Notes: generated by a model from the letters alone, not told the origin. DNA of 64,000 bases from J054 sp965221985 (GCA_965221985.1 OZ244928.1:1550001-1614000); one strand, 5' to 3'. Positions 15,586-24,651 are shown, numbered from the stretch's first letter. Numbers and translations: made by a program.

Positions 15586-17064
15586 ATGGAAGATCTCGCA
15601 GTCATATTGGCTTCTCGCGTGCCCATAGTGGTTGTGGAAACCCACGAGGAGCAGTGTTTTCTCGATCATCTCGTCGAGCTCTTTCGCCAGGCTGCTGATA
15701 TTGATGAGCGGCCACTGTTCTGTTGGACGGTGACCGATGGTTTGCGGCGCATGGACAAAGCAATGGGCTCGCAGCAGCACAATGCGGATCCCACCAATGT
15801 CCTAAAGCATATTCGCAGCGTACGCGGGCCCGGCGTTTATGTACTCCTCGATTTTCATCCTTTCTTGGAGGACCCGGTTCATCAGCGGTTGCTGAAGGAC
15901 ATCGCGGTTAATTCTCGTGACGGACGCCGGACAGTCATTCTCTTAAGTCACGCAGTCGCCCTTCCGGCCGATATCGAACGAATGTCAGCGCGCTTCGAAA
16001 TGCAACTGCCCAATGCGCAAGAACGCGCCCGGCTGATCGCTGGCGTCGTGGCGGAATGGAATAAACACAATCGCGGAAAGATTCAAATTGACCGGCCGGC
16101 CTTAGATCAACTGGTGCGTAATCTTTCGGGGTTGACAAGAACAGAGGTGGAGCGCTTGGCGCGCCGTGCCGCACACGATGGTGCCATCGCCGCCGATGAT
16201 ATGCCGGAGTTGATGCAAGCAAAACAAAGTCTGTTGAATCGCGATGGCGTATTGACCTATGAAGCGGATACCGAAAAATTTGCGTCTCTAGCCGGGCTGA
16301 ACCGTCTCAAAGTTTGGTTAGAGCAGCGTCGGCGCGTCCTGGCGGGTAAGGTTGACGGATTGGATCCGCCGCGGGGTTTGTTGCTCATTGGCGTGCAAGG
16401 CTGCGGCAAGAGCTTAGCCGCCAAGGTGACCGCCGGCATGTTTGAGCTGCCCCTGTTGCGCTTGGATATGGCCGCGGTTTACAACAAGTTTCACGGAGAA
16501 ACGGAACGCCAACTCAGAGAGTCTTTGCGCCAAGCTGAACTCATGGCGCCCTGTGTGTTGTGGATCGATGAAATCGAAAAGGGCTTTGCCACCGGTGAGG
16601 GCGACAGTGGCACCTCGCAGCGGGTGCTTGGTAGTTTTCTGACCTGGATGGCGGAAAAAACAGCGCCGGTGTTCGTCATTGCCACAGCGAATGACGTGCG
16701 GCGCCTTCCCCCCGAACTTGTGCGCAAGGGCCGGTTTGATGAGTTATTTTTTGTCGACCTACCCACCCTTGACGTACGCCAGAAAATTCTAGAAATTCAT
16801 CTTAGAAATCGGGGTTTAGAGCCTAAAAGCTTCGATCTTCGGAAAATGGCCCGAGCCAGCCATGATTTTTCGGGCGCCGAACTCGAACAAGCCGTGGTGG
16901 CCGCCCTCTATGCCGCCCACGCACAGCGTAAACCAATGACCGAAGCCCAGTTGCTGGCGGAATTCATGCGCACCCGCCCCCTTGCCGTGGTCATGGCGGA
17001 ACGCGTTGGTGCTCTGCGCCAGTGGGCCGAGGAGCGTTGCGTGCCGGCAGATGTTGTAAGTTAG
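15586..17064 (+). CDS. AAA-family ATPase, Ycf46-like
   Basis: 492 residues. The N-terminal half (about 1-215) is a degenerate ATPase-like domain without a P-loop, as in chloroplast Ycf46-type proteins. The C-terminal half is a classical AAA module: Walker A GVQGCGKS at 269-276, Walker B CVLWIDEIEK at 323-332 (D328, E329), sensor-1 ATAND, and the RKGRFDELFFVDLP second-region-of-homology motif with its arginines. A small helical domain with HDFSGAELEQAVVAAL follows. No protease domain and no membrane segment are present. The cellular role is not established. It stands alone, between the arsR promoter region and a TonB receptor. Confidence 0.85.
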   Translation: MEDLAVILASRVPIVVVETHEEQCFLDHLVELFRQAADIDERPLFCWTVTDGLRRMDKAMGSQQHNADPTNVLKHIRSVRGPGVYVLLDFHPFLEDPVHQRLLKDIAVNSRDGRRTVILLSHAVALPADIERMSARFEMQLPNAQERARLIAGVVAEWNKHNRGKIQIDRPALDQLVRNLSGLTRTEVERLARRAAHDGAIAADDMPELMQAKQSLLNRDGVLTYEADTEKFASLAGLNRLKVWLEQRRRVLAGKVDGLDPPRGLLLIGVQGCGKSLAAKVTAGMFELPLLRLDMAAVYNKFHGETERQLRESLRQAELMAPCVLWIDEIEKGFATGEGDSGTSQRVLGSFLTWMAEKTAPVFVIATANDVRRLPPELVRKGRFDELFFVDLPTLDVRQKILEIHLRNRGLEPKSFDLRKMARASHDFSGAELEQAVVAALYAAHAQRKPMTEAQLLAEFMRTRPLAVVMAERVGALRQWAEERCVPADVVS

Positions 17065-17250
17065 CAACACCATTCAAACCCTGCCATAAGCCTTTGATCG
17101 GCGACCGCTAATCACTGTTGGCATTCCGACACAGTCCGTATACAGTTAGCCAGCCTGGCGAGTCGGCCGGGCTAGCTATTTTTGAATATTGTCGCCGTGC
17201 AGGCGACGAGTTTGGTCACTCCAGACCAACAATGCAGGGGAGTTCAAGTA

Positions 17251-19668
17251 ATGCTGAAGCCGGAATGTAGAAAGATTTCCATCAGCGGTGTGATTGCGAT
17301 CATCACCGCCGGCTGGGTGGTCGCGGTACCAAGCGTGGCGCAAAACGTCTTGATGGATGACATCCTCGTCACCGCGCAACGACGCGAAGAAGTTGCCCAG
17401 GATATCCCAATTGCGGTGACGGCCTATGACTCGGAACAACTCGAGCGCCTGCAGGTGACGGAAACTCTCGACATGACCAAGTTAGTGCCGAACCTGATCG
17501 GTCACAACAATACCGGTTTGGGCACGGCGAACACCTATTCCTTACGGGGCCTCAACAATACTGAGTCCATCGCGACCTTCGACCCTCCCGTCGGCAGTTA
17601 TGTCGATGACATATATGTCACTCGCCAGAACGCGAACAATTTTACTTTGTTTGATGTTGATCGAATCGAGGTGCTGCGCGGCCCGCAAGGCACGCTATTC
17701 GGTCGTAACACCACCGGCGGCGCGGTGCGTGTCATTCTGAAGAAACCCGCCGAAGAGTTTGGCGGTAACTTTGAACTTGGCTTTGGCGAATTCTCCCGAT
17801 TTTTAGGTAAGGGCAGTGTCGATATTCCGATAAGCGAACGTGTGCTCACCAAGTTCTCGGCCTACTACATTGAAGACGATGGTTTTGTCACAAGTCGAAC
17901 CACGGGCGAGGACAATATCAACGCGGAAGAGAACTATGGTCTGCGCGGCCATGTGCTTTTCAACATTAGCGATGCTTTGGCTTGGGATGTTGCCGTCGAT
18001 TACATTGAGAACGATCATGCCAATATGTTGAATTTTAAAGATGGCAACAATCGAGTAAGCGCAACCGGATTGAGTAAAAACAATAGCAACTTGGTAGGCT
18101 TGCTAACCGGCTCCAAGCAAGCTGAGCGACTTGGGAATCGCGTTGAAACTTTCAGCGCCACGTCGGTCCTAAGCTGGGATATCGGCGACGCTGGCAACCT
18201 GGAATTTATTACCGGCTGGCGGGATCTGGAACAGAAGTTTGCGTTAGACTTTTGTGACAATCGTCGGTTGTGCGTTACGTCCGCACTCCCAAACAACGCG
18301 CCCTGGGGATCGTTTACCATTGCCAATGACGGAAATCACGAGCAGTTTACGCAAGAGATTAAGTGGGCTAGCGATTTAGGCGAAGCTATTGACTACGTTG
18401 CGGGAATATTCTACTTAAAAGAAGAGAACACTACGGATTTCGGCGATATTTTCGATGTTGGTATACCCTTAATTTTGGCCGATCGAATTTTAGATAATGA
18501 AGCCGAGGCCCTCGCAGCCTATCTTCAAGCGGATTGGTCAGTAACTGATAGGGTTACCTTTACGATCGGCGCTCGTTATACCGACGAAGAAAAGACGATC
18601 GCTGTCAACGACAATCGCCCATGCTTGGTCGGCAATACGGGGGGGTGTAACTTCGACGACGACGGGAACCCCGCTACTCCTGGGGTTTTTATAGATACGA
18701 ACGGTGATGGGATTGATGATTTTGATTTGGTGACCGCCAACTTTGCCCTAACACGCACGCCAAATCCCACCGATCCCGGGAATGCGGACGCTGATTTGTT
18801 CCAAAAGCAGCCTTTGCCTACTAAGCAGACCGAAAAAATCTGGACTCCCAGGATCGCAATCAATTTTTCGGCGACGGACGACTTAAATGTTTATGCCTCG
18901 GCGACGCGAGGCTTTAAGTCGGGGGGCTGGAATGCGCGAGGCACGGACCCATCTACACTACTGAATTTTGATTCGGAGAAAGTATGGTCATATGAAGTTG
19001 GCATGAAATCTGAATGGCTGGACAATACGCTTCGCCTCAATCTAAATGCTTATTACACTGAAGTCACTGATTACCAACTTCCGTCCGCCTTTCCTTCAGC
19101 AACTGGCGGAATCGTGTTCGTCACGCAAAACTTTGCCGATTTGGAGAATCTAGGCTTAGAGTTGGATGTTCTGTTTGCGCCGACGGATGAGCTTAGTTTG
19201 TTTGCCAATATCGGTATTCAGGATGCGGAATATAAGAACATTGATCCTGAAATTGTGGATCAGCAGCAAGAATGTCTCGGCACCGGTATCCGTTGCGGCC
19301 AGGGTATCGTTAATCCCGACGGCCAAATTGCGGAGCCCGTGCGGGCACCGGATTACACCATGAATGCGGGCTTTAACTATGTTTATCCCATTGGCAGTAG
19401 CCTGGAGCTGATTCCCGGCGGTTACGTTTACAAGATTGGTAACCATAGTGTGGGCACTAGCGGCGGGCCGGAGAGTCTAAATACAGGCTACACAACTTGG
19501 AATGGTTCGGTTGCGCTGAACAATCTAGATCATGACTGGAGTCTGACGCTTGAGTGCAAGAACTGTAATGACCGGACCATGGTGGTTTCCACACTTGCCG
19601 GTTTTCAGTACTTGCAAGATCCGAGAACTTGGATGCTACGGTTTCGGAAAAACTTCGGCGCCAACTGA
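17251..19668 (+). CDS. TonB-dependent outer-membrane receptor 1
   Basis: 805 residues from ATG at 17251 (AGGGGAG upstream; TTG at 17182 is possible but lies before the signal peptide). Signal peptide, then the TonB box/plug start DDILVTAQRREE, plug motifs with VLRGPQGTLFGRNTTGGAVR, and the beta-barrel. The receptor is of the broad uncharacterised class common in substrate-scavenging marine and soil gammaproteobacteria. Residues 482-492 (DTNGDGIDDFD) form a calcium-binding DxNxDGxxDxD loop in an extracellular-looking insertion. Several Cys pairs (for example CDNRRLC and ECLGTGIRC) may be disulphides. The protein ends in FGAN rather than with a terminal aromatic residue. The substrate is unknown. 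A strong terminator follows. Confidence 0.9.
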   Translation: MLKPECRKISISGVIAIITAGWVVAVPSVAQNVLMDDILVTAQRREEVAQDIPIAVTAYDSEQLERLQVTETLDMTKLVPNLIGHNNTGLGTANTYSLRGLNNTESIATFDPPVGSYVDDIYVTRQNANNFTLFDVDRIEVLRGPQGTLFGRNTTGGAVRVILKKPAEEFGGNFELGFGEFSRFLGKGSVDIPISERVLTKFSAYYIEDDGFVTSRTTGEDNINAEENYGLRGHVLFNISDALAWDVAVDYIENDHANMLNFKDGNNRVSATGLSKNNSNLVGLLTGSKQAERLGNRVETFSATSVLSWDIGDAGNLEFITGWRDLEQKFALDFCDNRRLCVTSALPNNAPWGSFTIANDGNHEQFTQEIKWASDLGEAIDYVAGIFYLKEENTTDFGDIFDVGIPLILADRILDNEAEALAAYLQADWSVTDRVTFTIGARYTDEEKTIAVNDNRPCLVGNTGGCNFDDDGNPATPGVFIDTNGDGIDDFDLVTANFALTRTPNPTDPGNADADLFQKQPLPTKQTEKIWTPRIAINFSATDDLNVYASATRGFKSGGWNARGTDPSTLLNFDSEKVWSYEVGMKSEWLDNTLRLNLNAYYTEVTDYQLPSAFPSATGGIVFVTQNFADLENLGLELDVLFAPTDELSLFANIGIQDAEYKNIDPEIVDQQQECLGTGIRCGQGIVNPDGQIAEPVRAPDYTMNAGFNYVYPIGSSLELIPGGYVYKIGNHSVGTSGGPESLNTGYTTWNGSVALNNLDHDWSLTLECKNCNDRTMVVSTLAGFQYLQDPRTWMLRFRKNFGAN

Positions 19669-19688
19669 GAGTTATAGCTTTGCTATAA

Positions 19689-19721
19689 GGCGCGGTCGCT
19701 TAGCGGCCGCGCCTTTTTTTT
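19689..19721 (+). terminator. Rho-independent terminator after TonB receptor 1
   Basis: An 11-bp stem (19689-19699 with 19703-19713, one T-G pair), a TTA loop and eight T residues. It lies 21 bases after the receptor stop codon. Confidence 0.93.
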
Positions 19722-19757
19722 GGCTAAGATATAGCGCTTGGACTTAGGAGATTGTCC

Positions 19758-20966
19758 GTGACTTTCAAGAAGGCGATCGTCTGGATGGTATTGGCGTTCC
19801 TCGCCTGGTGGTGGTGGGACCATTGGTTATTCGTGAAACGCTACGGCAGTTACGTGCTTAATGACTACGATGCCCACACCACGCCAATTGAATGGTTTGA
19901 GCCTTTGGCGCCCTTGTCACACGGTTTGGGAAGTGTCCCGCCGTCGGCCGTGGTCCCCACGATTCCACAGCCCGTGCTCGATGAAGTCCTTGCCTATGCC
20001 GATGTGCAAGATTCCATGTCTTTGATCATCCTGCGCGATGGGCAAATCGAGTTGGAAAAATATTGGCCGGGTTACGATCGCGAATCCTTGTTTAATCCGC
20101 AATCCATGTCGAAAACCGTTCTGGCCATGGCTGTTGGTTTGGCTGTGGCCGATGGCGATATTGCGTCGGTAGATGATCCCATCGGCAAATATCTAGAGGA
20201 ATGGCGCGACGATCCACGTGGTGAAATCACTGTGCGCAATTTGCTCAACATGTCGGGCGGCTTGGCGCAGATCTCCGAGGACTATCGGCCAGTGCCTTGG
20301 TCTAAAGCCGTTTGGCAACATTTTAATATCGATTTTAATCGCGCCATTTTTCGTTTGCCCTTGGTCGATGAGCCCGGCACTAAATTTGACTACAACAATA
20401 ATGAAAATAATTTGCTCGGTGTGGTGCTTGAGCGGGCGGTGGGGGAGTCCTACCAAAGTTACATGGGCCGGCGTATTTGGGCCGCCGCCGATTTGGCGCC
20501 CGCGTTTATGTATCTCGACCGGCCCGACGGCAACGTGATGAAATCTTGTTGCATTTTGTCAAGGCCCATTGATTGGGCAAAGCTTGGTTTGTTGATGCTG
20601 AATGACGGCCGACTGGGCGACAAGCAGATCTTGCCGCCCGGTTGGGCAGCGGAAATGGTGCAAGCAGCGAACACGACGGATGTCTACGGTTATCAAATAT
20701 GGCTTAAGCCCGATCAGGGGATGAATCCCTACGGCGATGCGCCCGATAGTACGCGGGTTTGGTGGGCGTCGGAGCCGTTTGCCAGCGACGATCTATTTCA
20801 ATTCTTGGGTCACGGCTTTCAGCATGTTTGGGTGGTGCCGTCGCTGGATTTGGTCGTCGTTCGGGCCAATCGCGTCTGGCCCAAAGAGCCATGGGATCAA
20901 ACGCGCATTCCCAATTTGCTCATTCGGGGGCTCGCGGCGGAGAATTCGTCGGCTTCCGCGGACTAA
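19758..20966 (+). CDS. Serine hydrolase of the class C beta-lactamase fold
   Basis: 402 residues from GTG at 19758 (TAGGAG seven bases upstream). An N-terminal hydrophobic segment (WMVLAFLAWWWW) acts as an uncleaved anchor or signal, so the enzyme faces the periplasm. Catalytic motifs are S116-M-S-K119 and Y212-N-N214, with a GHGFQ motif near the C terminus in place of KTG. The pattern fits the esterase / 6-aminohexanoate-dimer-hydrolase branch rather than a true beta-lactamase. The substrate is unknown. It has its own unit after a terminator; its 3' end overlaps the convergent META-domain gene by 47 bp. Confidence 0.82.
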   Translation: MTFKKAIVWMVLAFLAWWWWDHWLFVKRYGSYVLNDYDAHTTPIEWFEPLAPLSHGLGSVPPSAVVPTIPQPVLDEVLAYADVQDSMSLIILRDGQIELEKYWPGYDRESLFNPQSMSKTVLAMAVGLAVADGDIASVDDPIGKYLEEWRDDPRGEITVRNLLNMSGGLAQISEDYRPVPWSKAVWQHFNIDFNRAIFRLPLVDEPGTKFDYNNNENNLLGVVLERAVGESYQSYMGRRIWAAADLAPAFMYLDRPDGNVMKSCCILSRPIDWAKLGLLMLNDGRLGDKQILPPGWAAEMVQAANTTDVYGYQIWLKPDQGMNPYGDAPDSTRVWWASEPFASDDLFQFLGHGFQHVWVVPSLDLVVVRANRVWPKEPWDQTRIPNLLIRGLAAENSSASAD

Positions 20967-21396
20967 AAGACAGGATGTTCTTTCCCGCGGAGTTGCGAAA
21001 ATAGAGCCATGCCGATTCGGCCTCGATGAAAAAACTCTCCGTGGCGTCCAGGGCTTGAAAGAACTGTTGTTCTTGATTCATGACCTGTACTGGACAAGCC
21101 ATGCGCGTGCTGCCCACAGGCCCAAATTCAATTTCACCACCGTTCAAAACGTAGCTGCCGAAAAAGCGATTGCAGCCGCTAAAGCCCACGACCCTGAAGC
21201 CAGATACCAACTCTAGGGTTGGTCGCGCGCCTTCTAGAGTGTCTTGGCCATCGAGATTTTGCGCAACCCAAGTCTTGCCGAATATCTCGACGGTGGCTTT
21301 CTTGCTGGGTTTATTGGCGCAGCTCGTCATAACCAGGGCACATGCAATGGTGCCGAGAATCGACACGAGTGAAAATGGCTTCTGACATTGCGGCAT
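20920..21396 (-). CDS. META-domain (HslJ-like) lipoprotein
   Basis: 158 residues from ATG at 21396. The lipoprotein signal ends in LVMTSC, giving a lipid-anchored envelope protein. The META domain follows: TWVAQNLDGQ, LELVSGFRVVGFSGCNRFFGSY and GSTRMACP, with the two conserved cysteines. Family members are linked to heat-shock or novobiocin resistance (HslJ) and to envelope stress, without a known activity. Upstream in-frame codons up to 21573 are read as non-coding, because the lipobox fits only the shorter form. Confidence 0.82.
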   Translation of the reverse strand: MPQCQKPFSLVSILGTIACALVMTSCANKPSKKATVEIFGKTWVAQNLDGQDTLEGARPTLELVSGFRVVGFSGCNRFFGSYVLNGGEIEFGPVGSTRMACPVQVMNQEQQFFQALDATESFFIEAESAWLYFRNSAGKNILSFSPRKPTNSPPRAPE

Positions 21397-21500
21397 TCTT
21401 GGTAGCCTAGACAGTAGTGCCAGTGGGTTGCACAGGTTCCGGTGCCGGCGGCGGAAATAACCATGCATAGCATTGTAGATTTTTCTAGTCCATGCAATCG

Positions 21501-22688
21501 TCAGTTTGCCAGGCTCGCTAGGAATTGCTCTATTTCCTGAATAATGCTGTCGCTGTCGCCAACAAACCACCAATGGTCATCGCCAGGAAGCAAACGAAAC
21601 TGGGCGCCAGGGATGCGCTCGGCCATGTCTTTGCCCGCTTGATAGGCGGCGATGCGATCACCTTGGCGGTGCAAAACCAAGCTGGGCGTCTTCACCTGAG
21701 CCAACACGTCCCGCACATCTATGTCCCGCAGCGTTTCGAGAATGCCACGTATGCTCGTGGGTGTGGCTGCGCCCCGCAAGTAGCGCGCCCAGCCTTCTTG
21801 GGCCTCGGGATCATTGACCAAGCTGGGTGCGAAGTATTCCAGTGATGAGGGGCCACCCCAGCCTGCAATGAGTTTGTCTAGCCAGGCGTTATAGTCCTGC
21901 CGGCTTAGTCCCCAGGGATGATCCTCGCTGCGCGTGCCTTTTGCGAAACTTCCGTACATGATCAGGGCGCGAGTGCGCTCAGGATACAGGGTGGCGAATA
22001 AAGCCGCGGTGGGTCCGCTTTCCGAGACGCCGAACAGCACCGCCTTGTCACTGCCGGCGGCGTCTAAAACGGCGAGCATATCGACCACGATCTGCTCGGG
22101 CTTGGGTGCATAGGCGATTCGATCAGAGAGTCCGACACCGCGTTTGTCGAAACTGATCAGGCGGCCATATTTGGCCAATGCTTGGTCAAAGCGGGCTAAG
22201 GAACCGATTCGGTAGCGAATGTCTAGGTGCGAGACGAAACCAGGAACAAACAAGATGTCGGTGCCGTTTTTCCCCAAGCTGCGCCACGCGATATGCAGTT
22301 CATCACTTTTTGCGAAGCGGACGGGGGATAAGTCCAGGGGCTCACCGTATTCGTTGTGCGCGGTTGCCGATTCGAGTTCCGCTACGAAACGATAGCCACG
22401 TTTGGACAAGGTTTTGATCACGCGTTGACTGTGCGCATCGTCACCCACCGCCTTACGGGCCTTCATGACTGTTCGGGCGAGTGCTGCCTCGGTAACGATC
22501 ACTTCCGGCCACAAGGCATCCATCAATTCGTCGTGACTCACCACGCGGTCGCGGCATTCGAGCAGGTATACCAGCAAATCGAAGGCCTTCGGTTCTAGGT
22601 CTTGGGTCAATCCGTCCACGCGCAGTTCGCGGCCCGCTAAGTCGAGCTCACAACCAGCAAAGCGATGACAGGCGGGGGTCTCGGGCAC
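21501..22688 (-). CDS. OmpR-type winged-helix protein fused to an alpha/beta hydrolase
   Basis: 395 residues. Residues 8-105 form a DNA-binding winged helix of the OmpR/CadC type: LEPKAFDLLVYLLECRDR, ELMDALWPEVIVTEAALAR, then the wing IKTLSKRGYRFVAEL. Residues 125-393 are an alpha/beta hydrolase with FVPGFVSHLD, DKRGVGLSDR, nucleophile S222 in FGVSESG, D344 in HRQGDR and H372 in GDDHWWF, so the triad is intact. This hydrolase type is also found fused to class III cyclases. There is no receiver and no membrane segment, so it is a soluble one-component regulator that may sense a small ester or lipid-like ligand. It is divergent from the secreted protein at 22808. Confidence 0.85.
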   Translation of the reverse strand: MPETPACHRFAGCELDLAGRELRVDGLTQDLEPKAFDLLVYLLECRDRVVSHDELMDALWPEVIVTEAALARTVMKARKAVGDDAHSQRVIKTLSKRGYRFVAELESATAHNEYGEPLDLSPVRFAKSDELHIAWRSLGKNGTDILFVPGFVSHLDIRYRIGSLARFDQALAKYGRLISFDKRGVGLSDRIAYAPKPEQIVVDMLAVLDAAGSDKAVLFGVSESGPTAALFATLYPERTRALIMYGSFAKGTRSEDHPWGLSRQDYNAWLDKLIAGWGGPSSLEYFAPSLVNDPEAQEGWARYLRGAATPTSIRGILETLRDIDVRDVLAQVKTPSLVLHRQGDRIAAYQAGKDMAERIPGAQFRLLPGDDHWWFVGDSDSIIQEIEQFLASLAN

Positions 22689-22807
22689 GGTCAGAAATTC
22701 GTCATAAAAAAGTCATGGCTCAGTCAATACCTCTGATGCCGATGGGTGCAAAGTACAGTTCTGGGCCGGATAGCCCTTAGATTAACGCTCAACGGGAGAA
22801 CGTCGCA

Positions 22808-23131
22808 ATGAATACTCGCCATCGAACACAAACTCTACTGGTCGCCGCTGCCTTGCTGTTGGCAAGTACTGCGGCCACGGCCCGCGAGACGCCTAGGGCC
22901 ATCTACGCGAATGAGCTAGCGCGTTGCGTGCAGCTAGTGCGTGGAGACCTTCAGGATTCCAGCACGCGGCGGCTACGCCACACGGTTACCCAGGTGCAGA
23001 CACGTGGTGTTTGGCATGAATTCACCATCCATTCCGAGGCTTTCGACGACGTGGATGGTGATGCCGTTCGGGTACGAGATTCGAGTTGCCGGGCACATCG
23101 GTGGACTGATGCAACCCAGATTCGAAATTGA
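22808..23131 (+). CDS. Small secreted protein of unknown function
   Basis: 107 residues. A clear signal peptide (LLVAAALLLASTAATARE) precedes a short charged domain with two cysteines (C40 and C94) that could pair. No family is recognised. GGGAG lies eight bases before the ATG. It is divergent from the winged-helix/hydrolase regulator, which could control it. It is followed by a perfect hairpin and converges with the Spy-like gene. Confidence 0.6.
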   Translation: MNTRHRTQTLLVAAALLLASTAATARETPRAIYANELARCVQLVRGDLQDSSTRRLRHTVTQVQTRGVWHEFTIHSEAFDDVDGDAVRVRDSSCRAHRWTDATQIRN

Positions 23132-23147
23132 TTGGCTGTTGACCGAT

Positions 23148-23176
23148 GGCAGGCGAACCGCAATGGTTCGCCTGCC
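23148..23176. terminator. Perfect 12-bp hairpin between convergent genes
   Basis: GGCAGGCGAACC and its exact complement are separated by a 5-base loop, 16 bases after the stop at 23131. No T-run follows on either strand, so if it terminates transcription it does so weakly or with Rho; it could instead protect mRNA 3' ends. Confidence 0.5.
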
Positions 23177-23211
23177 GGCTAGTTAATGGATTAGGCTATG
23201 AACCGCGAGGC

Positions 23212-23721
23212 CTAGAATCCAGACCCCCAAAACCCACCTCGGCCGAAGCGGCCACGCTTGCGTTTTTCCAATAATTCGTCGGCGCGGATCCGCTGTGCCG
23301 GTGTCAATTCAGAATAAACCTGACTCATGGTCCGTATCCCCAGTAGCGTGAGATCCACGAATAGTGGTGAAGCATTTTCAACTCGAATTCGTGCTTCATC
23401 TTCGTCGTATTCGTTGTTGCGGATCATGCTTGTGACTTCGCCCCGCAGATCGGCTAGCTGGCTGCCCAGCAATTCACCTTCATCGCGGGCCTGGCGCATG
23501 ATGGCGGCGATGTTTTCCCGCTGTTCATCGCTAAGGTCGAGATGGCGGCCCAGCCGGTGCATGGGTCCACGGTGTCCCTGACGCCACGGCCGGTCGTAAC
23601 GACTATCGGGTTCCGCACTGGCCTCGCGGCCTATGTTTTCGTTGACACCCCAGGCGATGGCCGAGGCGGCGACTACACCGAGTGCGGCGGACGATAGAAT
23701 GATTTTCTTGCGCTTATGCAT
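23212..23721 (-). CDS. Spy/CpxP-like periplasmic protein
   Basis: 169 residues from ATG at 23721, preceded by AGGAGAA. A signal sequence (KKIILSSAALGVVAASAIAWG) is followed by a helical domain with two LTxxQ-like motifs: LDLSDEQRENIAAIMRQA and ELTPAQRIRADELLEKR. These are the hallmark of the CpxP/Spy chaperone and metal-resistance family. The tail is rich in Gly, Arg and Phe. It is divergent from a CpxRA-like pair, the same arrangement as cpxP in enterobacteria, so it is probably a target and modulator of that system. Confidence 0.8.
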   Translation of the reverse strand: MHKRKKIILSSAALGVVAASAIAWGVNENIGREASAEPDSRYDRPWRQGHRGPMHRLGRHLDLSDEQRENIAAIMRQARDEGELLGSQLADLRGEVTSMIRNNEYDEDEARIRVENASPLFVDLTLLGIRTMSQVYSELTPAQRIRADELLEKRKRGRFGRGGFWGSGF

Positions 23722-23887
23722 GAGTGTTCTCCTATTAGAACGCAACGATTTTCGAATCTTGGCTGCCAGCAGAGCGAGAGAAGCGACACGGCTGATCCAG
23801 GTCTGTTCTTTATGGGCCTCCAAGAAAAGTGTAGAGCCAGTCTAGCGATACCAGTAGGCGGGACGTGAAAAGCTGGTGAGAAGATTT

Positions 23888-23902
23888 GCAAAGAAATGCA
23901 AA
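23888..23902 (+). promoter_or_regulatory. CpxR-like box
   Basis: GCAAA-N5-GCAAA (23888-23892 and 23898-23902, one helical turn apart) matches the CpxR recognition pattern GTAAA-N5-GTAAA except for the second base of each half. It lies between the divergent cpxP-like and cpxR-like genes, 54 bases before the preferred cpxR-like start codon. This points to autoregulation. Confidence 0.45.
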
Positions 23903-23955
23903 GGTTCGACTCGGGGTCTATTGTTGCGAGAGAAATAGATTTACCGTTGTTGCCC

Positions 23956-24651
23956 ATGCAAGCGTCCATTTTGGTGATTGACGACGACCGCGAGCTATGC
24001 GCCATGCTCGCGGAGTATCTATCGGCCGATGGTTTTGTTGTAAGTCAGGCCCATGATGGAGCCGCTGGCGTTCAGGCGCTTCGCGACCATGATCACAGTT
24101 TGGTGGTGATGGACATCAGTATGCCGGTGATGGATGGTTTCGATGCTCTGCGTGAAATTCGCGGTTTCAGCGAGGTTCCCGTCTTGATGCTGACCGCGCG
24201 CGGTGACGAACTTGACCGAATTGTGGGCTTGGAGTTAGGAGCTGACGACTATTTGCCCAAGCCCTTCAATCCGCGCGAGCTTACCGCGAGGCTGCGGGCT
24301 ATCTTGCGGCGCAGTCAGCCGCTCGCTGATGATCAAAGCGATTGTACCGTGGGCGATCTGCGCCTTGAGCCACGTTCACTGTCGCTCTATCGCGGCGATC
24401 AGCCTTTGAACGTGACTGCCACCGAATATGCGGTCATGGAATACCTCATGCGCGCCGCCGGCCGTATCATTGATAAGAACGATCTTTCTCAGCGCGCCTT
24501 GGGCCGTGCCTTGACGCCGTATGACCGCAGTCTAGATACGCATATCAGTAATCTGCGCCGCAAACTCGGTCCCTTACCCAATGGCGAGGCGCGCATAAAA
24601 ACCGTACGTGGCCGCGGCTATCAGCTGCTTATACCCGCCGATCAAGCATGA
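23956..24651 (+). CDS. OmpR-family response regulator, CpxR-like
   Basis: 231 residues. Receiver domain with acidic pocket IDDDRE, phospho-acceptor D53 in VVMDISMPVMDG, and the conserved Thr/Lys motifs LTAR and PKPFNPREL. The OmpR winged helix with VTATEYAVMEYLMR and RTVRGRGYQL-type wing (KTVRGRGYQLL) follows. ATG at 23956 is chosen because the upstream ATG at 23896 lies inside the CpxR-like box. It overlaps the kinase gene by four bases. The system probably senses envelope or periplasmic stress, as judged by the divergent Spy/CpxP-like gene. Confidence 0.88.
   Translation: MQASILVIDDDRELCAMLAEYLSADGFVVSQAHDGAAGVQALRDHDHSLVVMDISMPVMDGFDALREIRGFSEVPVLMLTARGDELDRIVGLELGADDYLPKPFNPRELTARLRAILRRSQPLADDQSDCTVGDLRLEPRSLSLYRGDQPLNVTATEYAVMEYLMRAAGRIIDKNDLSQRALGRALTPYDRSLDTHISNLRRKLGPLPNGEARIKTVRGRGYQLLIPADQA

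Noticed and set aside
15586..17064. AAA ATPase as a NorQ homologue for the nor operon
   Set aside because: The domain layout (degenerate N-terminal half, classical AAA C-terminal half, RKGRFDELF motif) is Ycf46-like, not the MoxR-type NorQ, and the ArsR/DUF899 unit on the opposite strand separates it from the nor operon.
19758..20966. Beta-lactamase conferring antibiotic resistance
   Set aside because: SxxK and YxN are present but the KTG motif is absent; the layout fits esterase-type members of the fold.
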